This document shows, one piece after another, positions 13,101 to 24,900 of a DNA stretch of 64,000 bases. The notes below the pieces were generated by a model, which made no database searches, was not told where the DNA came from, and saw nothing but the letters and a program-made list of their open reading frames with translations. Within the stretch, counting starts at the first letter, position 1. Every line of letters starts with the position of its first letter. Position numbers and translations under genes: made by a program. The DNA comes from Halichondria panicea (taxonomy: Eukaryota > Porifera > Demospongiae > Suberitida > Halichondriidae). Location: positions 2,527,525 to 2,591,524 of the forward strand of contig NC_087378.1 in assembly GCF_963675165.1 (NCBI RefSeq). Direction: 5' to 3'.

Positions 13101-16100
13101 GACTTGGAACTGACCCCCCACAGTTTTTGATGGCCCTCGCCGAGACAGACTTCTCAGCAGACGAGGATCAGACACAGTGTCTGCAGTTCTCTACACAGAC
13201 AGAAATGAACAAGGACGTACAGCATCTTTTAATGTGTATACATACGTATATAAGCATTGAGCACCCGGTCATAAACTCATCTAGGAATTTTAAACAGATT
13301 CCCGAAAAAGCCCATTTGACAACTCCCTGTACACTTATTTTCAGCCACAGTACTCTGTTTTCCTGCTGTAAGTGGCCAGCAACCACATCTAGCCAATCGA
13401 TTTTGTAAACAGCACTAACACTCTTTGTTCCTTTCGTATAGCATAGGAAGGCATATAGAACACTATGTATTTATCATGTACATTGTACTGAAGAAACCAT
13501 ATTTTGTTGTCCATGTGCACTAGCAACTACTACTCACCACTCTGGGAGCAGACCTCCAGAACTTAATGGGGCGATATTCTGGGTGCTCAGAGCTCTGCTT
13601 CCCTCGAATAGAGCGTGGCCATCGTTTCCGCAGTTTCTCCTGCAGCCCGGAGATGGAGGGCAGATCCTTCTCAAGAGGTTTTCCTTTATGTGTGGGGTTG
13701 ACTGGCAGCCTTTTGCTCTCTGGGGGGTCCACGGGTGCCTTTTTGTTCTTTGGGGAGTCGTCAGGTTTGTTGTATGGTGGATCAACAGGAAGCTTTTTGG
13801 GTTCATGGGAGAGTGATTTAGCTGCGGGTTTTCTCGAAAGCCTGCATTGCAGTGGAGTAACAACATGGTGAATTCACATCACAACACACAGACCACACTG
13901 TTTTATATCTGTACACACACGAAAGCTACCCTATATGCTTAACTGTCAAGATGTGCATCAACAACAGTACACTTATTGTACTTTCCAGTACAACAATAGA
14001 AGCAGATGTGTGTGTACCTTGGACTTGCATAGAGGGAGGTGCTTGAACAAGACAGTGACAGCTGGTGACCGTCAGTTTGCTCCTCGTTCTTCACCGCCTC
14101 GGTGAGCAGATCGTATGATCGACTAGACCGAATTCCAAATCCCGTCTTCAGTTTACCCCCGTACTCGAGGGGGAACGCATCGGGGGAATCAAAACCCCCC
14201 TTACCCGGGACTCTAGTGGGTGTGGCCAGGTCTCCTGCATGGCTCTGCCCACTGTGGTGAGATACATGCAAGGTGATGAGTGTACAATAGAACAGACACA
14301 GCACAATGTGTAAAGCAACTAATTAATTGGCTGCAGACATCAAGCAAATGCATGGTTGTCAGACATCAAGAAAAATAGCTCTAATGCCTAGTTGTCAGAC
14401 TTGGCAGATGAAAGCTATTGATCATATGGGGCGTACGGCTTACCTTTGATCATTGTGGGGGTAGTATGGCTTACCTTTGATCATTGTGGGAGAGCCCAGG
14501 ACTGGAGTTGGTACGGAACTTAAAGTGGAGGGATGAGGTGAATCGGTTCTCCCCCCTCTTTCTGTGCTCCCTGCCCGCTTTCCTGCACAAAATGAGCACG
14601 ATGAGATGATCTGCTCTCTTCGCTGTAATACACTCGTACACAAATGGAATTTAAAATCATAGTCCATTTTTATAAATAAAGAAAGGAAAGAAGAAACTGC
14701 TCACAAAGCTCTTTCTTGTGGTACGCATACTATAGCATACATTTATATAGGCCATGTTCACAGAGATAATATAGTGACAATAAGTACCACACATGCACAG
14801 TAGTAGCATGTTACCGTGGTATACCATGTACCTGAACGCGAGCCCTGCCACGATCTTGAGGTAGGCGGAGTGCCAGCGATGGACAGCGTAGGGAGGCAGA
14901 CCAATCAGAGCTCTTACAAGATCCATATGACTGGTTTTGAGCACGTCCACAATGTCCTGCCGCATCAGGTCTCGGTTCTTAGCACGGAAGTCCTGTACAA
15001 ATGAAAAGAGATAATAATTCAAATAAAAGTACACTACATGTATATAGCTATAGCCAATGGTTAGTACATAAGTACCTACACATGTAGAGGTCTGGTGTTA
15101 TAGGCTAGGGCTTTGGTGTTGCAAATTAATAGCGCAAAATTAGTTGAAACTTGTCAATTACATACACATTCTGTTTGAATGCCCACCACAGTGGAACCCT
15201 CCCTATGTATATATGTGGTAATGGTGTTGCAGTACGTTGCTAATATTATGGATCTATGCACCCTCTTATAATCAGTAACTCAATCAAGTATGAGATATCA
15301 ACCCTAGAATCAGGACATTCTACAAAACCCTGCATGTAGTGTATAGCTCCATATATACCTGAATGGAGTAGGTGACCTCGCTGGCATAGTGCAGAATGGT
15401 GAACTGGGGGTCCTTGAGCTTCATAGTAGGGGAGCGGAAGTGGGTGTGGTTCTTGTGCTGACGCTCAAACTTCTGGTAGAGAGAGTTGTCATCAGCACCA
15501 GGAAAACTGCATGGGAATTAATAGAGGAGAGGGTACGAGTGGTGGAAGGAAGTTAGGAGCAGTATATTCTTTGGAATCTATGTAACTACATGCATAACAA
15601 AGCCACACAAATGAACTCTTAATTGCCACATGTACACATATCTATGGCCTCACTCACAAAAAGTTTACCCACAAAAACGTCCACCCACTACCCATACTCA
15701 CACAGCCCACACCCACCTACTCACACTCACACAGTCCATACACCACTCACATACACACCCACCCACTACCTATACTCACACAGTCTGTACAACACCACTC
15801 ACACACTCACCCACACTCACACAGTCCACACCACTCACACAGTCACACTACCCATACCTGCATTCATCATCAAGCAGAGGGAGGAGTCCCGTCGGCCTCT
15901 TTGCCACGAGGTCCAGACAGTCCTGATTGTCGACAAAGACGACAGAGGACCACTCAATACCCTCACTCTCATATTCCTCTTGTTCTAGTTTGAAGATGTG
16001 CTTGTTAAAGTATTGCTGCAGCTGCTCGTTGGCAAAGTTGATGCAGAACTGCTCAAAAGAGTTCTTTTGGAACACTTCAAAACCAAATATGTCCAGTACA

Positions 16101-17456
16101 CCGATTGAGTATCCCTACGAGTGGGTTGGTAAGGGTGGTTATATCTCTAGCACAAACAACTACAGTGAAGTCAAAGAAGGTTGAATTACAGCGCTTTGTA
16201 CAAGTAGAGAAAACAGCTGGCACCATGACACAGAATAAACCATGTACATGCACTAGCTAGCTCACCTTGTTAACACTCTTCTCACCACACGACAGAGAAA
16301 TGTTCACCTGAGATGACAGAGTTAGGTAAGTATTAATGCAACAACAATCGTGGAGTACAATAGTGCTGCAGGATACGACCGACAGTAGGTTTGGTGTGCA
16401 TCTTACCTGATCCACAATCCAATCAAACAGTGCTCCATATAGAGCTTTGGCCAGTGAGTCACGGGTGGCTGTAGCCTGAGGGAACAGAACACCATCATTA
16501 TACATGTATTGTTGAGTTCAGCTAATGGTACTAGCAGCATAATATAATTATTATGGACATCTGTAGGAAATGAAGGCAACAGAATACAGTTGAGTGTCCA
16601 CAAGTTAGAAGTTCAGAATTTCCCTCATTTGGGGTATATACACAAAATGCATCCTCAAATGTTCCCAACATCAACAAACTTGGTAGTTGTTGCCCATCTG
16701 GACCACTCCCCATTGACACCACCAGCCTTCGTTTGGCCAGATATTAATAGGCAACTCACGACCACAAACATTAATTTTGCTTTCGAATTAATTTGTTAAC
16801 CATAAGTAACAATTATTATAACGAGCTCCTTCCCACACCCACACATCTCCTTACGCTATCCACGAGCACATACATACATGTACATCTCCTTATGCTACCC
16901 ACGAGCACATACCTCTTCCACCCTATAAGGTAATACAATGCAGTCTGTTCCACCAGCTTTGGACTTGCGTGTGGTCAGAGCAAGCCACAGTGTCCTCTCA
17001 TCCACCTACGCAAGAATGTAACTCAATTATCTGAAATATGTTAATTATTGCAAGACTACGTGCAAGCAGCATGCAGTGAGTTTAATTTGACGGTGTTGAC
17101 AAGTACTATAATTATGCGTATATCCATGTATGTGCTTAGTGATACATAGAAGGTCACCTGAGCATACTACAACCCCATAACAAGATGTATCCATCCATAT
17201 GTATGCTTTACACTTCCACCGCTCCGTTATCATCATGCATGCACACAGGAGGTACGAAGTGCATGACTAGCGAGATATTGGCCGTACCTGTAGCAAGTCT
17301 GAGACCGTCTTGAGACAGTCAGTGTTCTCGATCATTGCAGCCTCCTCTGCTTCTTTCTACACAACACAAACCATGCACACGTACAACACAACATAAACCA
17401 CAGCACATAGTAGTTACTGTACTGCACATTTTGAATGAAAAGGAGCAAACCTAACT

Positions 17457-17492
<36 letters not shown>

Positions 17493-18246
17493 TGGAATGT
17501 TGTTTCGGTATAATTATTGGAAGTTTCCTAATGACCAGCTGTCCCTTAATTAATTTACTTACTCACAGAACCAGGACTGTAACTAAGAGCAGAACTTGGC
17601 TCACCTTTGCAAAGGTTATGTTTCCAATATGAAGAATGGCCGAGAGGACAGTGAACATCCTGCGTGCGTGTGTGTAAACACAACATGTGTGTACAATGAG
17701 AGGACCAGGCACCATTGCTTGCATTGTACAACGAAATTATGCAATTTCGTAGTACACAGTCTGCATATCGCTACCACATTCAGAATTATGGATTTGTAAA
17801 ACATCACCACAAATACCTTGTCTAATTATGCATAATGCATCTCAAATGCATCTCAAATTACACACAGCTCCCTAGAGTTGACCCCTAATTAACCTTTGCT
17901 GAGTGTGCATAATCGCTACTTGACTATACAAACCTAAACCCAAACATGTATGCGTGAAAAAACTCATTGTTCATCGACACCCCGCCCACCTCATCTGTGT
18001 GGCTGCCGAGAAGCTGAGCATTGTGAGAGACTGCCTCAGGCGATGGTACTCCTCCGAGCTGTTGGGGAGGGAAATGGAGGGGCCCTGGGTGAGGTACCGG
18101 TACTGGTCCAGCTCCAACAGTGCCAGCTGCTTGTGTAACTCAGTCTCGGCACCTTGTAGGAGGTAGTAAAAGACGTGGTAGTTTCTCTCTCCCGGGGACT
18201 GGCTGATGATGCGACTCTTCTCTAGAAGGTATTTCTCAATTGAGGC

Positions 18247-18297
<51 letters not shown>

Positions 18298-20157
18298 TGG
18301 GGTGGGTGGGTACTTATTGGTAGGTCCGGACTATGTTAGCTAAGGGTGACTCAATGGAAACAGTTGTGAAAAGAACTTGCAAGAATGTGATAAGTATAAT
18401 AACAGGAGTGGTTATAAGTATAGGGAAAGAGGGGTGGGGGATAGGGGGTTAATAAAGCTCCTCGTATCAACACAGCCCTGAAAAACTAAGTGGCAGATCA
18501 ATGCCACAAATAGTACAAGTGATCTATAATATCAGGAAAGAGGAAAGATCCTACCGTAAACATAAACAGCTGTTAAAATGCCTAAAGATTTACGTCATTT
18601 AGTAATACACAAGTGAATAAACAGCATGCCCTGAGGGTATCCAATTACAAGGTAATGAGTGGGATGGTGATTTGATCTATCTGCATATTGACAGAACTCT
18701 TCATATAATTTAGGGTTAGTGGGTAGTTTCAGCTTGTTTTCAGTCTACTTGAGGCTGCAAACTTACACAGACCACCATTATTATGTGACTCGATATACTC
18801 AGTTACTAATTAGTAGTAGTGTTCACTTACCCTTGGTAAGCACCATTCTCCTTGAAGTTGACCTGTATGAACTTTCCAAACCTACTGCTGTTGTTATTGG
18901 CAACCGTCATAGCATTCCCAAATGCCTGCACGCAGAAGAGAATCAATTAAACCAAACAGAAAAACACTGTTTACGAGTGGACTTAACACAGAACATGTAG
19001 TATACGCAAGGAATGGAATGTTGTTCTTTCTATCTCTTTGCTATACCCACATTAATGATAGCCACACTATAACACTATTGTAAGCTACATGTAAGCGTTT
19101 GACAAAGGAACACACTATGGGTTTTAAAAATAATATAAGTTCTATAAAGTGGCCTAAGGCAATGGGCTTTGCATCTATGTTGAGCGGGCTTGTTGTGTGA
19201 CACTCACTAATATAGCAAAACTACATAATTATTTTGTTGTAGTATAATTTATACAGTGTACGTTCTACAATTACGTACATGCAGAGTGGGGACATAAAAA
19301 GCATGAACACACGATAAGCTTAAGATGGAAGCTTGTCTTGTTTGACATAGTATTAAATGTCCTCCTAAGATATTATTCTAAAGATACAGTTCATGCCTCA
19401 CCTCCAAAACAGGCCCAGTGCCGAGTGTGATCAGCTCCAGAGACTGTGACTCGTCCAGCTTGGCTGACAGGGACATGAGATGATGTAAGAGGAACTTGGT
19501 CGACTCCGTTTTCCCCGCCCCACTCTCTCCACTGATAATCACCGACTGGTTCTGTCTATTGTTGAGCATGCAGTGATAAGCATTGTCAGCTGTCGCGAAT
19601 ATGTGCGGAGGGAGCGACGAGAATGGCTTGCCAACGTACTGTGTTGTGTACTTGGGGTTATATATAGAGTAGTAGTAGTAGGGATTGATTGAGAGGAGGA
19701 TGGAACCGACGTAAGTGTAAATTTGTTTGTTTGAGAATCGACCTCGCAGGTTTGAGAGCATAGCTTGTTCAGAGAGCTCCTCCAAGTTACACATGTCTTC
19801 AATCTGTCCATCATCCACTTCGGGGGATATGTATTGGGACACTATCTCCGTTAGAACGAGGCTAGCATGCTCCTTTCTTCGAATAAAGAATCGCATTTCT
19901 TTCTCACCCGATTTCCATTTTTCTTGTCTGATGACTGGTGTGTCTTCAGCATCTAGTTTAGTCCACTGATCCTTTTTGTCGCCTTGGAAACCTTCAAACA
20001 GTTCGTAGAGACTCTTGTCTTCAAAGATTTGCAGTCGTTCAAGAGAGAGACGAATCAAATGCACAGTTGTTGTCGAGCGAAAAGCAAGCACTGAGGTGTA
20101 ATATACTGGTCTCAGTTCACCAGGGTATATTCGGACCGAAATAGGTTGCTCCTCCAT
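2997..20157 (-). CDS. MYO9: Class IX unconventional myosin with RhoGAP domain (complete, 37 exons, 2567 aa)
   Basis: A motorised Rho GTPase-activating protein: a class IX myosin walks on actin and switches off Rho locally through its tail. The model has 37 exons summing to 7704 nt, 2567 aa plus stop (human MYO9A about 2548). Order: Ras-association-like domain (residues 2-95); motor with P-loop GESGAGKT (210-217), switch [10 protein letters not shown] (262-270) and switch II DIFGFE (487-492); a long loop-2 insertion typical of class IX (about 668-905); about four IQ motifs; a 500-residue low-complexity linker; two C1 zinc fingers (1822-1872 and 2047-2095); and RhoGAP (about 2118-2296) with the arginine finger in GVYRKSA (R2156). 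The start is the first in-frame ATG after an in-frame TAA. No frame breaks were found. The exon lists are in the five segment entries. Family assignment is certain; the A/B split is vertebrate-specific, so no paralogue letter is given. Confidence 0.95.
4902..5102. mobile_element. MITE of the CCGTATAGCGGG family, copy A
   Basis: About 200 bases starting ccgtatagcgggtaatttt and ending in its inverted form (gaaaattatcctctatacg). The body contains cttgcactgcaggtaaaggt and a gcgaccttgc-type core shared with the copy at 32560. It sits in a MYO9 intron and is flanked by TA on both sides. Confidence 0.75.
7739..8293. repeat. 33-base direct repeat in two MYO9 introns
   Basis: 7739-7771 and 8261-8293 are identical except for one base (aaattgtRggaaacccaagg and onward). 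They flank exon 23 in the two neighbouring introns. Confidence 0.85.
8736..12008 (-). other. MYO9: MYO9 segment 3: IQ neck and low-complexity linker (exons 18-21)
   Basis: Exons: 12008-11859, 11377-11044, 10899-9362, 9111-8736. Exons 18-19 contain about four IQ motifs ([64 protein letters not shown]), the calmodulin-type light-chain sites, followed by a charged helical stretch rich in Glu, Lys and Arg. Exon 20 is by far the largest in the gene (1538 bases, about 512 codons) and is almost entirely Ser/Pro/Glu-rich and probably disordered. Exon 21 adds a basic region rich in RRRR and Ser/Thr before the first C1 domain. Confidence 0.9.
12411..14582 (-). other. MYO9: MYO9 segment 2: loop-2 insertion and distal motor (exons 12-17)
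   Basis: Exons: 14582-14475, 14251-14018, 13841-13538, 13190-13023, 12781-12671, 12533-12411. Exons 12-14 and the start of exon 15 encode a long basic, serine- and proline-rich insert of about 240 residues between the lower and upper 50K parts of the head. This is the hallmark class IX loop 2, which in relatives tethers the motor to actin. Motor sequence resumes with [12 protein letters not shown] and FFIRCIKSN, and then the converter (YSVRTDFE). The donor of exon 12 lies inside a 31-base tandem duplication that offers a second, frame-changing donor at 14443. Confidence 0.9.
14436..14497. repeat. 31-base tandem duplication across a MYO9 splice donor
   Basis: Two copies (period 31) of a unit containing ggcttacctttgatcattg. 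On the minus strand each copy contains a CAAAG|GTAAGC donor, at 14475/14474 and at 14444/14443. Only the first keeps the reading frame into exon 13. Confidence 0.85.
15690..15850. repeat. CA-rich degenerate minisatellite in a MYO9 intron
   Basis: Degenerate repeats of short units built from actcacac, cacagtcc and cccatac, filling most of the intron between exons 9 and 10. Open plus-strand frames across it are low-complexity artefacts. Confidence 0.85.
16843..16912. repeat. Imperfect 31-base direct repeat ending at a MYO9 donor
   Basis: 16843-16873 and 16882-16912 match at 29 of 31 positions. The second copy ends at the donor of MYO9 exon 6. Confidence 0.8.
17458..17489. repeat. (GA)n microsatellite in a MYO9 intron
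   Basis: About 15 GA dinucleotides in the intron between exons 4 and 5 of MYO9. No function is evident. Confidence 0.9.
18249..18296. repeat. (TG)24 microsatellite abutting a MYO9 splice acceptor
   Basis: Uninterrupted TG dinucleotides on the plus strand, read as (CA)24 on the transcribed strand, ending directly at the acceptor AG of MYO9 exon 3. Confidence 0.95.
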
Positions 20158-21978
20158 AACAAGTTTCACATAAATTAATTATAAGATTGAAAGCAGGGAC
20201 AGCTGATCCATATTACACTATAGCAAACCAGAGCAGATGTTCGTGGTCGGAAATTAAATTTGTGAGTAGATGAAAAAAATTCCTGTCTTGAAACTCTGTA
20301 GAAAACGACAACAAATATACGGATGAGGGGTTAACTTAATTGAACTGTCTCCACTATAGAGGGTAAACAAGTTTGTATTGCTAGGTAACCCAGGCCTAGT
20401 GTGTGGTAATCGTGAAACGAACACACACACACACACACACACGGCCACTACAGTTAGCCAGCCAAGTCTTAGACCAAATTGTGGTAACTCGCTAATACAC
20501 ACACAAACACTTGAGCCTTGATGGTTATGATGTAATGTAAACAGACTTGGAAAGCGAAATGACCTACACGTTGTGAGTGAGTATAGTATACACACAATTG
20601 AAAATTGTGATCAATAGTATAATTTACTACAAAGCCAGACAAAACTGATTAATACACTAGTTACCAATTAACACTGACCAACAGTAAACAGCACATGACA
20701 ACAATAATGATGACTGGATAGTATCGTCAACATGCATTCAATCAACAGTGACACTGAAATTGAGCTGGTTTTTTCTGTTAAGAATAGTTGATCTGTACTG
20801 TACTGTACTGCTAAGGCTCTGAGATTATACGAAAGTGGCAGTCTACAAGAGGAGATATACACTATCAACTACAATTAAGAGTTGGTGATTGATGAAACAC
20901 AGTAGTAGTACTGATCTAGCTGCTAACAAGATTCAACTACTTGTGCCACCTTTAATGCACAGCACAGCCTTTGACAGAAAGTGTGCAAACTACTGCATAC
21001 ACAACGCAAAGGTTTCTACTAAATACCGTCAAACAGATGATATAGTTACAAATAACACCATTCCAATACACAGGGCAGGTCTTACATAAATGCCCCTAGG
21101 CCTTTACAGTGGTTGATAGTTGTACGGTAGAAAGACGCAACTTGTTTCCAATCAGTGTATTTTGACTATGACAACAAAAACAAGAAGGCATAAATAATAA
21201 TAAAATTAAAGGTTGTAAATGAGTGGCTTAAACGTCTCCATACAAACGCACTAAACGATGTGACACATATGTGATTCCTTAATGACAATGATGTTAACAG
21301 CACCTAACACATGCTTTGACAGACATGATTTGATAATCATCGGGCCGGCCGGCCAGAGAGCTTGTTTAGTATATTAACAGTGTGTAGGACAGTTGATTTC
21401 GTGAGATGGCCCAAGATTAATAGTAAGTACACAGTACACCATCAGGGCCAGGGCTAGGGATACATGATACATGTATACATTCTGAACTTACCTCACTTGC
21501 ACAAGTAGATCCACTGCAAATGATTATGACAGTAGGATAATTATCTGTGTGATCCAACACTGAAGGTAGTGCTGCGCACCGCAGAAGAACCCTTGAGCTT
21601 GAGTCCACCTTTCCAATATATCTACAGCTACAGAGCTAGCTAGCTAGACCATGTACCAAAAGAGTTCACCTACTTACACCATAGATATATAGTAGAAATC
21701 TATGCTTACACTTATTACACATGGAAAGAGGAAGTGGGCGTTGTTTCACTCGGCTAAGTACTCTACTTGTACTTTGACCTTGCTCGATGAGAGCTTCTCC
21801 CATGTTCTAGTTCTGTTGACTCATTTGAGACTGGTTCTTTTGCTGTCATTACTACACATTCAGGAGATACGAAACTGTTTGATACAGCCTCGGTGTGACA
21901 GTGTGAGGTCCACCAAGAACAAACCACGACTGGAGTTTGAGCTACCAATCCCAACTTTCATGGTGCTGTACACAAAGC
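20158..21978. promoter_or_regulatory. Divergent region between MYO9 and spectraplakin
   Basis: About 1.8 kb between the two start codons, which point away from each other. It must hold both promoters and perhaps 5' UTR exons. Visible landmarks are a (CA)n run near 20421-20442 and a ggccggccggcc island at 21343-21354, which stands out against the AT-rich background. A 99-codon plus-strand open frame (21702-22001) overlaps the spectraplakin start in another frame and looks random. Confidence 0.45.
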
Positions 21979-24900
21979 ATGTCTCTTGCAAGTGCAAATG
22001 AGTTGGAGAAGTCTAGGAAGGAACTAGCAGGTATACTGCATGTTGGTACTGCTACTTGCTTTGTAATAACATACAGAATATCTAACAATGAGAAAGCAGC
22101 ATAGACTCTGGCATAGTGTCACTGTGTACTTACGTGTATAGCACTGAAGTACATAAGAGTACAACACATGGTTCTGCAGGAACTTTTTAAAAGGAACACT
22201 ATCTGTACTCGCATAATTGTTTACTCTACGCCGCGCCGTGTGTGTGTGTGTGTGTGTGGTCTCAGCTTCCCCTTATTTCCCTCCCCTTTTTTGATTGTAT
22301 TCATTGCTGTTGTATTTGATTCTGCTGCTCTATTTGCAATAGAGTAGGACAGGGTGGCCAGGGCCCCTCCCCCTCCCCCCAGTATAGGTGTTCCCTATAG
22401 GACAGGGTGACCAGTGCCCCCCCTCCCCCCCCCCAATATAAGTGTTCCCTACTACACTGTAGGGCCTTGGGGGCCAATATTTTAGGTGTTCCTACTCCAT
22501 TGATAGGTAATTAGCGCATTCATTGCTAATTCTCATTGCTATTGTCTTTGTCACTGCAGATGAATACGAGCGAGTTCAGAAAAAAGCGTTTACCAACTGG
22601 ATCAACTTTCACCTGATAAAGGTATGTCCTAGAGGAATCAAATGATTATATCATCACGTACATTTTGTGTAAGTGTGCTTCACTTGGGATAGTGACAAAT
22701 TAGTGTTAACGTTGATGGCAAAGTGTAGTACTGTACTCGTTTTGCTCACATATAGAATGCATGACTAATTGCCACAAATTAGAGTGTGTTGCCACATAAT
22801 ACTATCACCTTGTAGTCTTCCCTGTGATGGTTTCCCAGGAAAGGAAGTGCTTATATTTTCTCTTAATTTCTCTGGTATGCCTGTGGTGGCAGTTGGTTGC
22901 CTAGTTACCTCACTCTTACTGCACCGTGTTGCCTCATTGGTACAGCCAGCACTTGCTCTAGCGTGTTTCTTGGGCCACCAAGGGCTACCAACTCCTTTTG
23001 TAAACACTGTATTCCATATTTACATCAGTTGAGTGTAAATTTTACAAAGGCCCATCCATTCCATTATATCTAGTGTTCCTTTTTATTGACTATGAGCACC
23101 ATAATTATTTTGTAAATTCGAGCACCGAAGTGCTAACCCTCGACTGTTGATGTGAAAAATAAAGATTTGTAGCAACCAAAAGAGTGTATATAACAATTGC
23201 TGGCTAAGCAACAAGTAACAGGAGCTAGACTAAGACATGCTCAAACTTTTCAGAATGAAGTTTCAGTAGTGTATGCAAGGGTTGTGCTGATTTTATTTTT
23301 AGGAAGGCCCTGACTTGGATGTAGGCATCATATGTGTTGTCTACTCAAACCACTTCAAAAGTGTTTCAATTCCTGTGTGAATGTGTCCAGTCAGCCCAGT
23401 AGATCAATAATATCATTACATGAGGCCATGCAGTCACATGCTGTCACATGTCAGGCAGGCTGCTGTGGTTGGTACAGTACCACCCTAGTGATGTTTATAC
23501 ATGTGTGCTAGGGGGTGCCCATTCTATTCATCTCAATGGCTGGAGTATTCATGTTTGTCTCTACTTGTAGGCTGGTCAAAAGGTGGATGACCTCTACAAA
23601 GATTTGAGAGATGGTCGAAAGCTACTATCTCTGTTGGAAGTGCTCACTGGCGTCAAACTGGTACGCTAGAAAAAGAGCAGTACAGTATTCCTACATTGTA
23701 TATGGGGCTATATGGGGCTATACATTGTATGTAATGTAACACACACTAGTATACACTAACAGTGCAGCTTCACATTGACTAACAGTTAAAAATGTCACGT
23801 GTTTCATGTTAAAATCACAAATCACAGTATGCGTGAAGATAAACCAAATGCACACCAGTGTTTTGTCTTATGATTGCATGTACAGTAATGCATGTATAAT
23901 TATATATAACTCCTACAGCCTAGAGAGAAGGGCAAGATGAGGTTTCACCATCTGCAACATGTGGGCACAGCTCTGGATTTCCTTCAGAAGGAGCGCAGGA
24001 TTAAGCTGGTTAACATCCGCAGCGAGGAGATCGTCGATGGCAACCCTAAGCTAATCCTGGGTCTGGTTTGGACTCTCATCCTCCACTTTCAGGTGAGCTA
24101 TACATATATACGTCCGTGCAGTAGAACAAACCTCTAAATTACATGTGGTGTATTTTATACATGCTACACAGAAAGCCCTAATCAATCATTGTTACTGAGT
24201 GAGGATGCTCAATGAATGTATCCAAGAACTTTATGCAACTAATATCTTTTGATTCAGATATCGGATGGCATTGGGCTTAATTCTGAAGATCGACCTACCT
24301 CTCCACAAGCCATCTCCACCAAAGATCTCAAGAATAAGCTGCTCGAATGGGCACAGCAGGCCACCGAGGGGTGAGGAGGGAGGGGGGTAACAGGGTGACA
24401 CAAGTGTGAGGGGGGTGAGAGGAGGGAGGGGGGTAACAGGGTGACAAAAGTGTGAGGGGGGTGAGAGGAGGGAGGGGGAGGGAGGGAGGTAACAGGGTGA
24501 CAAAGTGTGGGGTGAGGTATTGACTGAATGTGTTTTGGGCTAGCTGAATTGATATAATACATGTATGCCAAAACCAACTTCTAAACTGCATTTTTATATT
24601 TTACCCCTGTAAAGGTATGAAGATGTCAACCTGACCAACTTTGACAAGAGCTGGCGAGATGGAATGGGTTTTTGTGCCATCATCAATCGTCACCGACCAG
24701 ACCTGCTCAACTTTGACGACTGTGACGTGGACACACCTCTGGAGAACCTTGAGCTAGCTTTCTCTGTGGCAGAGAAGGAACTGGACATTGTGAGGATTGT
24801 GGATCCAGAGGATGTGTGTGTGCCCAAGCCTGATGATAAGGCTGTACTGACGTACGTGTCCTTCCTTCATCACGCATTCCCTGACATGCCCCCTCCTCAC

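Larger units (their letters stand above)
14832..20157 (-). other. MYO9: MYO9 segment 1: RA domain and proximal motor (exons 1-11)
   Basis: Exons, high to low: 20157-19402, 18925-18831, 18247-17990, 17659-17605, 17356-17288, 17005-16913, 16475-16407, 16307-16266, 16114-15858, 15506-15359, 14992-14832. Exon 1 holds the RA domain, the motor start and the P-loop. Exon 2 holds switch I. Exon 3 carries the class-typical [10 protein letters not shown] and NYHVFYYLL stretches. Exon 9 carries switch II and the relay helix (FINF-type [11 protein letters not shown]). All ATPase motifs are intact, so the motor should be active. Exon 3 is preceded by a (CA)24 tract in place of a polypyrimidine tract. Confidence 0.93.

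Noticed and set aside
15623-15988. Open plus-strand frames of about 100-120 codons
   Set aside because: They run through a CA-rich minisatellite and antisense to a MYO9 motor exon; low-complexity artefact.
19378-20169. Longer N-terminus for MYO9 starting at 20169
   Set aside because: The codon there is GTG, not ATG; the first ATG after the upstream in-frame stop is at 20157.
21702-22001. 99-codon plus-strand open frame over the spectraplakin start
   Set aside because: It overlaps the true start exon in another frame, has no domain content, and ends inside the coding exon.
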